Source: Collinsella sp. An307 (GTDB taxonomy: Bacteria > Actinomycetota > Coriobacteriia > Coriobacteriales > Coriobacteriaceae). From it: a DNA stretch of 64,000 nucleotides. The notes under the pieces are model-generated. The model was not told the origin of the DNA. It did no database searches and worked only from the letters and a program-made list of their open reading frames with translations. Shown one piece after another: positions 41,919 through 51,257 of this stretch (positions are counted from its first letter, which is position 1; each line of letters begins with the position of its first letter). Both the position numbers and the translations under genes were made by a program. The stretch spans positions 1-64,000 of the forward strand of contig NZ_NFIP01000001.1 of NCBI RefSeq assembly GCF_002161805.1, written 5' to 3'.

Positions 41919-43406
41919 ATGAACGAGATTAGATGCCCCAAATGCGGAACGGTCTTTACCGTAGATGAGTCTGGCTATGCAGACATCGTGCGGCAGGTGC
42001 GTGACGAGCAGTTTGCTGCGGAGCTCGCAGAGCGCGCTGAGGCGTTTGAGCGCGAGAAGAGTCAGGCTGTGGCGCTTGCCGAGGCGAGCGTACGCGCGGA
42101 GGGCGACCGAGCTCTTGCTGCCGCCCGCGCCGAGGGGGAGCGTGAGCTTGCCGAGCGCACGGCAAAGATTGGAGAACTTACGGCAAAGCTCGATGCCGCT
42201 GAACGCGAGCGTGTGCTTGCGCAAGAGAGCGCCGTGGCTGCCGCACGTGAGGAGGCGTCGCGGAGTGTGGCCGATCTGCAGCGTGAGGTCGACCGTCTGA
42301 CTGCTGAGTTGGGGCGTCGTGAGGATGCGGCGGCGCTTGAAGCGGCAAACGCCCGTCAGGAGATGGAGCGCAAGATAGCGGAGCGCGATCAGAAGATCGC
42401 CGAGCTCAACCAGAAGATTGCCGGTGAGGGCGCGGCGCGCGAGCTTGCCGTCACGCAAGCCGTTGCGGCGGTGGAGCGCGAGCGCGATGAGGCAAGAAGC
42501 GCCCTCGTTCACGAGAAGGCACTCTACGAGGCAAAGCAACAGCAGATTGAGGCAACCCACACGCTTGAGCTTGAGGAGGCCAAGAAGACCGCAAACGAGC
42601 TCATCCGCTACAAAGACGAAGAGATCGAGCGTCTGCGCGATATGAAGGCGCGCCTCTCCACCAAGATGGTGGGCGAGACGCTCGAGCAGCATTGTGAGAC
42701 GGAGTTTAACCGCCTGCGTATGACCGCTTTCCCGCATGCGTACTTTGAGAAGGACAACGATGCGAGCGACGGCACCAAGGGGGATTTCATCTTCCGCGAG
42801 TGCGATGAGACGGGCAATGAGATCGTCTCGATCATGTTTGAGATGAAAAACGAGAACGATGAGACGGCGACCAAGCACAAGAACGAGGACTTCTTTAAGA
42901 AACTCGACCAGGACCGTAAGAAGAAGGGTTGCGAGTATGCAGTGCTGGTGACGCTGCTGGAGCCCGAGAGCGAGCTCTACAACACAGGCATCGTGGACGT
43001 GTCGTACCGCTACCCCAAGATGTACGTCATCCGTCCGCAGTTCTTCATTCCGCTTATCACGCTTCTGCGCAACGCCGCGATGAACGCGCTCGCCTACAAG
43101 CAGGAGCTTGCGCTCGTGCGCCAGCAAAACATCGACGTCACGAACTTTGAGGAAAAGCTCCTCAAGTTCCAGGACGGGTTTGCGCGCAATTACGGACTTG
43201 CGAGCCGCAAGTTCCAGACGGCTATCGACGAGATCGACAAGACCATCAGCCACCTGCAGAAGGTGAAGGAGAACCTGATTTCGAGCGAGAACAATCTACG
43301 GCTTGCCAACGATAAGGCGCAGGACCTCACCATCCGCAAGCTCACGCGCGGCAATAAGACCATGAAAGAGGCCTTTGACGCCGCACACGCGGAGGCAGGG
43401 GAATAG
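41919..43406 (+). CDS. DUF2130 protein: zinc-ribbon start, long coiled coil, nuclease-like domain
   Basis: A 495-residue protein. Residues 1-20 look like half a zinc ribbon (MNEIRCPKCGTVFTVDESGY). Residues about 25-245 form a long charged coiled coil. Residues 250-395 are the DUF2130 domain (GETLEQHCETEFNRLRMTAFPHAYFEKDND). Within it D289 in KGDFIF and E308-M-K310 in SIMFEMKNE have the spacing of a PD-(D/E)XK nuclease active site. A second coiled coil closes the protein (FQTAIDEIDKTISHLQKVKENL). The layout recalls RmuC. GGAGCGACG precedes the ATG. No partner gene is evident. Confidence 0.85.
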   Translation: MNEIRCPKCGTVFTVDESGYADIVRQVRDEQFAAELAERAEAFEREKSQAVALAEASVRAEGDRALAAARAEGERELAERTAKIGELTAKLDAAERERVLAQESAVAAAREEASRSVADLQREVDRLTAELGRREDAAALEAANARQEMERKIAERDQKIAELNQKIAGEGAARELAVTQAVAAVERERDEARSALVHEKALYEAKQQQIEATHTLELEEAKKTANELIRYKDEEIERLRDMKARLSTKMVGETLEQHCETEFNRLRMTAFPHAYFEKDNDASDGTKGDFIFRECDETGNEIVSIMFEMKNENDETATKHKNEDFFKKLDQDRKKKGCEYAVLVTLLEPESELYNTGIVDVSYRYPKMYVIRPQFFIPLITLLRNAAMNALAYKQELALVRQQNIDVTNFEEKLLKFQDGFARNYGLASRKFQTAIDEIDKTISHLQKVKENLISSENNLRLANDKAQDLTIRKLTRGNKTMKEAFDAAHAEAGE

Positions 43407-43429
43407 CCTCGCTTGGTCGAGCGAGTTTT

Positions 43430-43489
43430 GGGGACGGGGCCAAATCGTGCAACGAGCTGCCCCTTGTTGCACGATTCGAACCCGTCCCC
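43430..43489. repeat. REP-like inverted pair (60 bp)
   Basis: GGGGACGGG (43430-43438) pairs with CCCGTCCCC (43481-43489). An inner ATCGTGCAAC pairs with GTTGCACGAT. GGGGACGG-type ends are typical of REP sequences mobilised by RAYT transposases. It sits between convergent genes and could also end transcription. Confidence 0.75.
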
Positions 43490-43501
43490 ATTTCACGCAT
43501 T

Positions 43502-46168
43502 TCAGTCGAGGAGGTCCTCGATGAAGCCGACGCGGTAGTTGGTGAAGACCGCCTCGCCCTCTGCCTGCGTGGCGTCGAGGTCGACATCGGCCATGATGCC
43601 AAAGTCGCGGTCGCCTGCCTCGTCGGAGAAGATCTGGTGCACGTGCCAGACGTGTGCCGCCTGCTCGTCGGACTCGTCGATGGAGAGGAACGCCGTTGAG
43701 CGGGCATCCGCATCGGTGAGAATCTCCTCGTGCGCCTCGTGGTAGGCGTCGAGCGCCCTCTGCCAGCGGAGCTCGCCCATTCCCCATGCCTCGTCGAGCT
43801 CGCCCAGCTCGCGCATGTGGCCGCGCGAGGCGTGGCGCACGCGCGCGAAGAGCGCGTTGCGCACGAGCAACGTGACGCCGCGACGGTCCGCCACCACCTG
43901 GTCGGCGGCGGTGGGAGGTGCCGCGTCGAGGGCGACGGGGTCGCCTGCTGCCGCCCACTCGTCCACAAGGCTGGAGTCGATGGAGCGCACCATGAAGCCG
44001 AGCCAGCTTATAACCTCGTCGAGCTCGGGCGTTCGCTTGGACGTGGGTACGGTTCGGTCGAGCGCGCGGAACGCCTCGGCGAGATAGCGCAGAAGGATAC
44101 CCTCTGAACGGGCAATCTTATAGCGCTGGATGTAGCCCTTGAAGTCCGACGCGGTCTCGAGCATGTCGCGCAGAACCGACTTGGGGCTGAGTTCGTAGTC
44201 GTTTGCCCACGGCACCTTCTGGCAGTACTCGGCAAAGGCAGCGTCGAGCAGGTCCTCGAGCGGCTTGGGGTAGGTGACCTCGGCAATGCGCTCGAGACGC
44301 TCCTCATAGTCGACGCCGTCCGCCTTCATGGCGGCCATGGCGGCATCGCGCGCGGCGCGCTCCTGGGCGCGCAGCACCTGTTTGGGGTCCTCGAGCGTGG
44401 CCTCCACCATCGAGATGAGGTCGAGCATATAGGTTTCGCTCTCGGGGTCGAGGAGTTCGAGCGCGGCGAGCAGAAACGGCGAGAGGGGCTGGTCGAGCGC
44501 GAAGTCCTCGGGCAGATCGACCGTGAGGGCAAAGTCGCGCTCGGGCTCGGCGTCTGCCGGCGCATCCGCCGCGAGCGGGACCTCGGTTACCACGACCACG
44601 CCGGAGTCGATGAGCGTGGCAAAGATCTCGTCGGCCCGCGCCTCGAGGGCGAGTTTTTCCTCGGGTGTCTGCAGGCTCTCCGCGATGAGCTCCGAGACGC
44701 GTGCGCGCGCGTCGCCGCCGCGCTCAACCATCGACAGCACCATGGAGTGCGTGATGGAAAGGCGCGGACGCAGGGTCTCGGGCGCGGCCTCGCAGAGGCG
44801 CTCGAATGTCTGCTTGTTCCAGGTCACAAAACCCTCGGGCGGCTTCTTGCGTTTGAGTTTACGGAGCTTCTTGGGGTCGTCGCCGGCCTTGGCGACGAGT
44901 TTGGCGTTCTCGATCTCGTGCTCGGGCGCCTCCGCTATGACCATGCCCTCGGTGTCAAAGCCCGCGCGGCCCGCGCGACCGGCGATCTGGTGGAACTCGC
45001 GCGCACGGAGGCGGCGCATCTTGTGGCCGTCGTACTTGGTGAGGGCGGTGAGTACCACGGTGTGGATGGGCACGTTGATGCCGACGCCGAGGGTGTCGGT
45101 GCCGCAGATGACGGGAAGGAGCCCCTGCTGGGCGAGCTTCTCCACAAGCAGGCGGTAGCGCGGCAGCATGCCCGCGTGGTGCACGCCCACGCCGCACGAG
45201 ATGAGGCGCTTCAGGATCTTGCCAAAGGCGGTTGAGAACCGCGTGCCTCGGCTGATCTCTTTGATGCGCTCGCGCTGCTCTTTGGTGGCGACGCCAAAGT
45301 TGGCGAGCGCCGTGGCGGAGGCGAGGGCGGCGTCCTGCGAGAAGTGCACGATGTAAAGCGGAGCCTCTCCGCGGCGCAGCGCGAGCTCGACCGTGCCCTC
45401 GAGCGCAGTGTCGACGTATTCGAAGGCGAGGGGCACCGGGCGCGGCGCGTCGGCAACGGTGTCGACGGTGCGTCCGGTCTTCTGCTCGAGTGCCGCGGCG
45501 ATGGCGGTGGTGTCGCCGAGGGTTGCGCTCATAAGCATGAACTGCGTGTGCGGCAGCGTAAGCAAGGGCACCTGCCAGGCCCAGCCGCGGTCGGGGTCGG
45601 CGAAGTAATGGAACTCGTCCATGGCGACGGTCCCCACGTCCGCCTCGTCGCCCTCGCGCAGCGCCTGGTTGGCGAGGATCTCGGCCGTGCAGCAGATGAC
45701 GGGCGCGCCGGTGTTGATGTGCGTGTCACCGGTGATCATGCCGACGTTGTCGCGCCCGAGGACATCCACGAGGTCGAAGAACTTCTCCGAGACGAGCGCC
45801 TTGATGGGGGCGGTGTAGTACGCGCGGTGCCCCTGTGCCATCGCCATGAAAAGCTGCCCCAGCGCCACGAGCGACTTGCCGGAGCCCGTGGGCGTGCCCA
45901 AGATCACATGGTCGCCCGCGGCGAGGTCCATGAGGGCCTCTTCTTGATGCGGCCAGAGCTCGATGCCACGGTTCTCGCACCAGTCGAGGAAGCGCTCAAA
46001 GGCCTCGTCCGCCGTGAGCCAGGGTTCTGGCTCCTCGCCGTCCTCGGGTTCGAACCAGCTCGGCGAGAGCGCGCCGAGCGAGCCGGGTGCGGCGGGCGCG
46101 GTGCCGCCGGCGGCAAACGAGCTCGCGGCGGTGCGGTCGAGAGGGCTGTCGGTGGGTGTCGGCGTCAT
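43502..46168 (-). CDS. DEAD/DEAH-box helicase with DUF3516 C-terminus
   Basis: An 888-residue superfamily 2 helicase of the Ski2/Lhr-like actinobacterial group. Walker A is LGTPTGSGKSLVAL, motif II DEFH in VAMDEFHYF, motif III MSATLGDTT, motif VI QIAGRAGRAGFD. Motif Ia PIKALVSEKFFDLV precedes. The C-terminal third is DUF3516, containing EEVISWLGFMVRS-like (here LDEVISWLGFMVRSIDSSLVDEW). The likely role is RNA or DNA remodelling. The ATG at 46168 follows GGAAAGGAAG. It is encoded alone. Confidence 0.88.
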   Translation of the reverse strand: MTPTPTDSPLDRTAASSFAAGGTAPAAPGSLGALSPSWFEPEDGEEPEPWLTADEAFERFLDWCENRGIELWPHQEEALMDLAAGDHVILGTPTGSGKSLVALGQLFMAMAQGHRAYYTAPIKALVSEKFFDLVDVLGRDNVGMITGDTHINTGAPVICCTAEILANQALREGDEADVGTVAMDEFHYFADPDRGWAWQVPLLTLPHTQFMLMSATLGDTTAIAAALEQKTGRTVDTVADAPRPVPLAFEYVDTALEGTVELALRRGEAPLYIVHFSQDAALASATALANFGVATKEQRERIKEISRGTRFSTAFGKILKRLISCGVGVHHAGMLPRYRLLVEKLAQQGLLPVICGTDTLGVGINVPIHTVVLTALTKYDGHKMRRLRAREFHQIAGRAGRAGFDTEGMVIAEAPEHEIENAKLVAKAGDDPKKLRKLKRKKPPEGFVTWNKQTFERLCEAAPETLRPRLSITHSMVLSMVERGGDARARVSELIAESLQTPEEKLALEARADEIFATLIDSGVVVVTEVPLAADAPADAEPERDFALTVDLPEDFALDQPLSPFLLAALELLDPESETYMLDLISMVEATLEDPKQVLRAQERAARDAAMAAMKADGVDYEERLERIAEVTYPKPLEDLLDAAFAEYCQKVPWANDYELSPKSVLRDMLETASDFKGYIQRYKIARSEGILLRYLAEAFRALDRTVPTSKRTPELDEVISWLGFMVRSIDSSLVDEWAAAGDPVALDAAPPTAADQVVADRRGVTLLVRNALFARVRHASRGHMRELGELDEAWGMGELRWQRALDAYHEAHEEILTDADARSTAFLSIDESDEQAAHVWHVHQIFSDEAGDRDFGIMADVDLDATQAEGEAVFTNYRVGFIEDLLD

Positions 46169-46310
46169 GCGCGGTAGCTTCCTTTCCAATCGCGTTCGCC
46201 TCCATTATGGCAGAGCGCCGGGTGTGTATATGACCGACGTGTTTCGGGCGTACTTCCCGTTTAGCGATCGTCTGCCGGTACTACCATTACGTGCGAACAA
46301 GAAAGGCGGC

Positions 46311-47348
46311 ATGCGTATGCGCGGCATTCTAAAGATCGGTGACTTCATCGGCGGGCATATGCCTATTGTCGCTCCGCTGTGCGTGACGGCGGGCGTATTG
46401 TTTCCGCAGGTGTTCGGGCGCGTTTCCTGGACGGTGCCCTATCTGTTCGCCCTCATCACCTTCCAAGGGTCGCTCAACGTCACCCTCCGCCAGATTGGCG
46501 CGGCTTTCCGGCATCCGCGCGAGCTCGCCTGCATCCTTGCAACCACCATCGTGGTGATGCCCGCTCTCGCGCGCGTCCTTGCAGGCCTTGTGTTTTCCAA
46601 CGCCGAGATTATCTGCGGCATCGTGATCGAATACAGCATCCCGGTGGCGGTGGTGAGCTTCATGTGGATCGACATCTTCCACGGCAACGCCTCGCTCGGT
46701 CTTGCCGCCGTGATCGTCTCCACGGTGCTCGCCCCCTTTACCATACCCGTCACGCTCCAGCTTCTCATGGGCGTTGCCGTTACAATCGACGCAGGCTCCA
46801 TGATGCGCGACCTCGCCTTCATGGTGGCGCTGCCCGCCGTCGCGGGCGTGGCCGTCAACGAGCTCACCGCAGGCTGGGGGCACGAGCATCTTTCCGGCAC
46901 GCTCTCGCCCTTCTGCCGCATGCTTCTTCTGGTGGTGATCACCTGCAACGCCACGGGGATGAGCTCCTACGTGCTTTCGCTCGACCCTATCGTGCTCGAG
47001 TCTGCCGCCTTCATCCTGCTGTTCGCCTCGCTTGGCTTTGTGCTGGGGATCGTCATCGCCCGCCTGCTCGATGCGCCGCTGCCCGACCTATTTTCCATCA
47101 CATTCTGCACGGGGCTTCGCAACATCTCCTCCGGCTCCGTCATAGCCACAGAGTTCTTTCCCGGTGCCGTCATCATCCCGGTCATGATGGGGACGCTCTT
47201 CCAGCAGATCTTAGCCGCGGTGGCGGGAAGTGTCCTGAGGCGTATGGTGGGCGAGGAACAGGACCGTCAACGGCGACGCCTGCGTTTTACGCGGCTGCTT
47301 ATGCGCTCCCGCCCGCGGCGCGCTCACGGGCACGGCGCCGGCGATTGA
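46311..47348 (+). CDS. BASS-family transporter (bile acid:sodium symporter-like)
   Basis: A 345-residue membrane protein with nine or ten hydrophobic segments. It has the family pattern FALITFQGSLNVTLRQIGAAFRHP early on and CTGLRNISSGSVIATEFFPGAVIIPVMMGTLFQQI late, near the sodium-binding crossover. Bacterial members carry organic anions; bile acid transport is not implied. GAAAGGCGGC precedes the ATG at 46311. Its 3' end overlaps the convergent trmB gene by 50 bases. Confidence 0.85.
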   Translation: MRMRGILKIGDFIGGHMPIVAPLCVTAGVLFPQVFGRVSWTVPYLFALITFQGSLNVTLRQIGAAFRHPRELACILATTIVVMPALARVLAGLVFSNAEIICGIVIEYSIPVAVVSFMWIDIFHGNASLGLAAVIVSTVLAPFTIPVTLQLLMGVAVTIDAGSMMRDLAFMVALPAVAGVAVNELTAGWGHEHLSGTLSPFCRMLLLVVITCNATGMSSYVLSLDPIVLESAAFILLFASLGFVLGIVIARLLDAPLPDLFSITFCTGLRNISSGSVIATEFFPGAVIIPVMMGTLFQQILAAVAGSVLRRMVGEEQDRQRRRLRFTRLLMRSRPRRAHGHGAGD

Positions 47349-48195
47349 TAAGGTTCATGACCGCCGCTTCCATACCGAGTGGAACGTAGTCAAGCAACTC
47401 GAGGTCGTCGGGCAGGTAGGCGACGAGGCTCTGCTCCACGTCGCGCCCGCGCTGAATCTGCGCCTTGGAAGGAGCGTCGCCGGGCGTTGCGCACACGCCC
47501 CATACTGCGGCGCCCTGTGCGGCGAGCCTGGCCTCGTACTCCGTCTCGGGAAAGCCCGGGTGCTCGCGGCGTACATCGTTAGACGACCAGATGATGCGAT
47601 ATCCTGCTGCCTCGAGCTGCACGAGCGTGTAGTCGCGCAGGGGTTGGCTGTCGGTGCGGAGTGTCAGAGTGCCGCTCGCCGCAAGAAGCCGCCGGTAGAC
47701 GAGGAGGTTGTCGACCGTGGTGGTGCGCCGCCGAGCGAAGTGGCGCTTGGGGTAGGGCGTGGGGAAGTTCAAGGTTATGCCCGCGAGCTCGCCTGCGGCA
47801 AAGATGCGCTCGAGTGCAGCGGTCCCGCGTGGGATGACAAGGGCGTTTGGCACCTGCTCCTCGCAGATGCGCTGCGCGGCGTAGGCGATGCAGATGGGCT
47901 CGATGTCCATGCCAATATGGAGCTCGGCCGGGGAACGGCGGGCGCTTTCGACAAGAAACGCCCCTTTGCCGCAGCCAAGATCGAGGTGCACTGCGGCAAA
48001 TCGGTCGCGTGCCGTCTGCGCCGCCCGGTCGGTCCGTGTTTCTTCAGCGGCGGGTGCGGAGGGTTCGAGCGGCCAGCACGCCTCAGCCCAACGTCCGGCA
48101 TATGCCTCCGGGTGGGTTTCCATGGCGGTGCGGTAGCGCTCGAGGCGCTCCTCGAGCACGAAGTTCTTGGGCGTGCGGATGTGCGTGAGTCCCAT
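47299..48195 (-). CDS. trmB: tRNA (guanine-46-N7)-methyltransferase
   Basis: Methylates G46 in the tRNA variable loop. The 298-residue protein has the SAM motif HLDLGCGKGAFLVESARRSP, the acidic residue block GMDIEPICIAYAA, and the TrmB signature NFPTPYPKRHFARRR (usual form NFPDPWPKxRHxKRR). A 40-residue proline/alanine insert (around residues 45-65) and an extended C-terminal tail make it longer than the usual 210-240 residues. The C-terminus overlaps the convergent BASS gene. Confidence 0.92.
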   Translation of the reverse strand: MGLTHIRTPKNFVLEERLERYRTAMETHPEAYAGRWAEACWPLEPSAPAAEETRTDRAAQTARDRFAAVHLDLGCGKGAFLVESARRSPAELHIGMDIEPICIAYAAQRICEEQVPNALVIPRGTAALERIFAAGELAGITLNFPTPYPKRHFARRRTTTVDNLLVYRRLLAASGTLTLRTDSQPLRDYTLVQLEAAGYRIIWSSNDVRREHPGFPETEYEARLAAQGAAVWGVCATPGDAPSKAQIQRGRDVEQSLVAYLPDDLELLDYVPLGMEAAVMNLINRRRRARERAAGGSA

Positions 48196-48256
48196 AGGGG
48201 CCTTTCGGGCAGGTCGATGTCGATCGCTGATAGTATGGTGAGCCTGGGGCGTCCGG

Positions 48257-49081
48257 TCAACCGATGCGTCTGAGGACGAGGTAACGGTTCAGGGCACCCG
48301 ATTTGCCGTCGGCAGAGAACCGCTCGACCTCCTGCGCGCAGTCCGCCACGCCGTGGGCGAGCTCAGAGATCTCGTTCTCGGTGAAGTGGTGGCAGTACCG
48401 CAGCGCCGAGGCATCGTCCTGCCAACCGAGGAGATAGTCGTTCGCGTCGAGTGCCGGCGCCGCCCCGCTTGCGCGGGCCTGTTCGGTGACCGTGCGCGCC
48501 TTGGCGGCCAGGCGCTCGTCATCCATGAAGCGCCAGAAGGAGAGAACGACGGTGCCGCCGGGCGCAGTCGATGTGATAAGCGTACGGATGACGGCGAGGC
48601 GGAGGTCCTTGCTAGGGACGTGGTGCATAAAACCAAAGCAGCACGAGAGGTCGCAGGCGGGGATGCCGGCAAACGACTCGAGGTTGTTGCTGGCCGCCGT
48701 GGGGGCGAGCAGCTCCTCTAGGATGTCGACTTCGCGGAAGTCCATGCGCACCTGTGCCGGCGCGAGTCTATCGCCGTCGCTCGAACAGGCGGAAGGATGA
48801 CCCGCTTCAGCCAGTTCAGCGCACCGGTCGACCCCGTAGTAGTCGATGCGCGTATGGGGGAGGGCGCGGGCGAGGTGCCGTGCGAGACGCATGTTGCCGC
48901 ACGCAAGGTCGAGCACGCGCAGGGGCTCGTCTACCTTGGCGTCAGTCGCCTCGGCGGCAAGTTCGGTTACGCGCGCCCAGCCCCGCCACGGCGCCGAGCG
49001 CGTGGCGGAGAAGGATGCGGCGTGGTCGCGGTAGAAACGGTTGTTGAGCGCAATGAGGGCGCGAGCGTCGTCGGTATCCAT
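48257..49081 (-). CDS. Class I SAM-dependent methyltransferase, target unknown
   Basis: A 274-residue protein with Rossmann-fold motif I LRVLDLACGNMRLARHLA, an acidic residue after strand 2 (DYYGVDRCAEL), and motif IV-like DLSCCFGFMHHVPSKDLRLAVI. GTVVLSFWRFM is strand 6. The N-terminal 45 residues (FYRDHAASFSATRSAPWRGW) resemble TRM9-like tRNA methyltransferases, and the position beside trmB and elp3 would fit a tRNA role. This is contextual only. The ATG at 49081 has GAGAGGA 5 bases upstream. Confidence 0.75.
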   Translation of the reverse strand: MDTDDARALIALNNRFYRDHAASFSATRSAPWRGWARVTELAAEATDAKVDEPLRVLDLACGNMRLARHLARALPHTRIDYYGVDRCAELAEAGHPSACSSDGDRLAPAQVRMDFREVDILEELLAPTAASNNLESFAGIPACDLSCCFGFMHHVPSKDLRLAVIRTLITSTAPGGTVVLSFWRFMDDERLAAKARTVTEQARASGAAPALDANDYLLGWQDDASALRYCHHFTENEISELAHGVADCAQEVERFSADGKSGALNRYLVLRRIG

Positions 49082-49154
49082 GGAGTCCTCTCGGCGCATG
49101 CACACATGCGCCCGGTCGCCGGGGAAAGCGGCTCTTAGTATAGAATCTCAGACT

Positions 49155-51257
49155 ATGGAAGAGATTGTATTGCATATCGTCGAGCGTCTGCGCGCGGGCG
49201 AGCAGGTGGATGACCGCATGCTCGTGAAGCTCATCCATGCGGCGGCAAAGCGCGCGGGCGACGATAAGCGCGCCTTCGCCAAACGGCGTCTTCTGCCCTT
49301 TTACCAGCGTATCAAGACGGAGGAGCCCGAGCGCTGGGCATCGTGGGGCATCACGCCCGCTATTGAGCGCAAGCTCGTCCAGGTGCTTCGCATGAAGCCG
49401 CGCCGTTCGGCCTCGGGTGTGGCGACCATCACCGTCATCACCAAGCCGTGGCCGTGCTCGGGGTCGTGTCGGTTCTGCCCGAGCGACCTGCGCATGCCTA
49501 AGAGCTACCTGGCCGACGAGCCCGCGTGCGAGCGCGCCGCACAAAACGCCTTCGACCCCTACCTGCAGGTGTCTGCCCGTCTTACGGCGCTCGCGCAAAT
49601 GGGGCACGCGACCGACAAGATCGAGCTCATCGTACTCGGCGGTACGTGGAGCGACTATCCGGAGGGGTATCAGACCTGGTTTATCCGCGAGCTTTTCCGG
49701 GCGTTGAACGATGGTGCCATCGCGGGCGTCGCGGAGAACCCGCTGCTGAGGGGTTTTGCCGACGAGGATACCGCCGCCCCCGCAGAGGACGACCCCGTGC
49801 CGCCCGGCGTGCGCCGCCGCCGCGCGGAGCTCGCCGCTTGGGGCATCCTGCCTGCAGCGCTCGAGTCCACTCACGGCGATGCCGCTCAGGCGCACGGTCA
49901 GCAGCCTACCCCATCCGCACCCCCGGCGTATCTGGGGATCGACGCCGCTGAGCTCGCCCGCCTGCAGGCTGAGGTCAACGCGGGCGCTACTGCCTACAAC
50001 GCCGCCGTCACGCACCTCTTTGGCGAGAGTCCCGCCTGGCGCCGTGCCTCTGCCGCGCAGACCGCGTCGATCGAGGAGCTCGAGGCCGAACAGCACCGCA
50101 ACGAGGATGCGCGCCACCGCGTCGTAGGCCTTGTCATAGAGACTCGGCCCGATGCCATCACACCCGCGCGCCTCGCCCTCATCCGCCGTATGGGCGCGAC
50201 CAAGATCCAGATGGGCGTGCAGAGCACCTGCCAGCGAATCCTCGACATCAACGGTCGCAACACCGCGACCGACCGCATCGCCCGCTCCTTTTCGTATCTC
50301 CGCCTCTTTGGCTTTAAGATTCATGCGCACGCCATGGTGAATCTGCTTGGGGCGGACCTGGCGGGCGATAGGGAGGATTACCGTCGCCTCGTTACCGACC
50401 CCGCCTTTATGCCCGACGAGGTGAAGCTCTACCCCTGCGCCCTTATCGACGGCGCGGCACTCTGCCGCGATTGGGAGAGCGGTGCGTGGCGCCCCTATAC
50501 AGAAGACGAGCTTATCGATGTGCTCTGCACCGACGTGCGCGCCACCCCCGCGTGGACGCGCGTGTCGCGCATGATCCGCGACTTCTCTTCGGGCGACATC
50601 AAGGCGGGTAACAAGAAGCCCAACCTGCGCCAGCTTGTGGAGGAGCGCCTACGGGCACAGGAACGCGCGGGCGAGGGGCCCGTGCGTGAGATTCGCTTCC
50701 GCGAGATCGGTACCCACGAGGTCGATGTGGACGAGCTCGTCCTCGATGAGGTCTCCTATCAAACCCAGACGACCGACGAACGCTTTTTGCAGTGGGTGGA
50801 CGGACAGGGGCGCATCGCGGGCTTTCTGCGTCTGTCGCTGCCGCACGCGGACGCGGTCCGCGCGCTTGCGGAGGAGATGGCCGCTGCGGGGCTTGCGGCC
50901 CCTGTCCGGCCGAGCGAGGCCATGATCCGCGAAGTTCACGTATACGGCATGGCGGAGCGTGTGGGCGAGGCAGGCGCGGCGGCGCAGCACCGCGGGCTCG
51001 GCCGCGACCTGGTGGAGCGCGCCTGTGCTATTGCCCACGACGCGGGTTTCATGCACATAAACGTCATCAGCTCGGTGGGCACGCGCGCCTACTATCGACG
51101 GCTTGGCTTTGTCGATTGTGGTCTCTACCAGCGGCGCGACCTCACCAAGACGCAAAACGACGCGCATTCGGGCAAAAATGCTCAAGCCGGTTATGGGCAT
51201 GAAAATCCGCAACACGGGCGGAAAGGTCAAAACGGAGGCTCTCATGAACATGCGTGA
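49155..51257 (+). CDS. Elp3-type tRNA uridine-34 acetyltransferase (radical SAM plus GNAT)
   Basis: A 700-residue bacterial Elp3. The radical SAM cluster is bound by CSGSCRFCPSDLRMPKSYL (C-x3-C-x2-C). TDKIELIVLGGTWSDYPEGYQ and GLVIETRPDAITPARLALIRRMGATKIQMGVQS complete the barrel. The C-terminal third is a GNAT domain (REVHVYGMAERVG, then QHRGLGRDLVERACAIAHD as the acetyl-CoA loop) that supplies the acetyl group for wobble-uridine modification. About 75 extra residues sit between the two barrel halves. No ribosome-binding site precedes the ATG, and a TAGAAT box lies about 10 bases upstream, so the mRNA may be leaderless. Confidence 0.93.
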   Translation: MEEIVLHIVERLRAGEQVDDRMLVKLIHAAAKRAGDDKRAFAKRRLLPFYQRIKTEEPERWASWGITPAIERKLVQVLRMKPRRSASGVATITVITKPWPCSGSCRFCPSDLRMPKSYLADEPACERAAQNAFDPYLQVSARLTALAQMGHATDKIELIVLGGTWSDYPEGYQTWFIRELFRALNDGAIAGVAENPLLRGFADEDTAAPAEDDPVPPGVRRRRAELAAWGILPAALESTHGDAAQAHGQQPTPSAPPAYLGIDAAELARLQAEVNAGATAYNAAVTHLFGESPAWRRASAAQTASIEELEAEQHRNEDARHRVVGLVIETRPDAITPARLALIRRMGATKIQMGVQSTCQRILDINGRNTATDRIARSFSYLRLFGFKIHAHAMVNLLGADLAGDREDYRRLVTDPAFMPDEVKLYPCALIDGAALCRDWESGAWRPYTEDELIDVLCTDVRATPAWTRVSRMIRDFSSGDIKAGNKKPNLRQLVEERLRAQERAGEGPVREIRFREIGTHEVDVDELVLDEVSYQTQTTDERFLQWVDGQGRIAGFLRLSLPHADAVRALAEEMAAAGLAAPVRPSEAMIREVHVYGMAERVGEAGAAAQHRGLGRDLVERACAIAHDAGFMHINVISSVGTRAYYRRLGFVDCGLYQRRDLTKTQNDAHSGKNAQAGYGHENPQHGRKGQNGGSHEHA

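Noticed and set aside
43430-43489. tRNA gene, because of a GATTCGAACCC string
   Set aside because: The string is part of a symmetric REP-like hairpin. There is no acceptor stem, D-arm or anticodon arm at the required distances.
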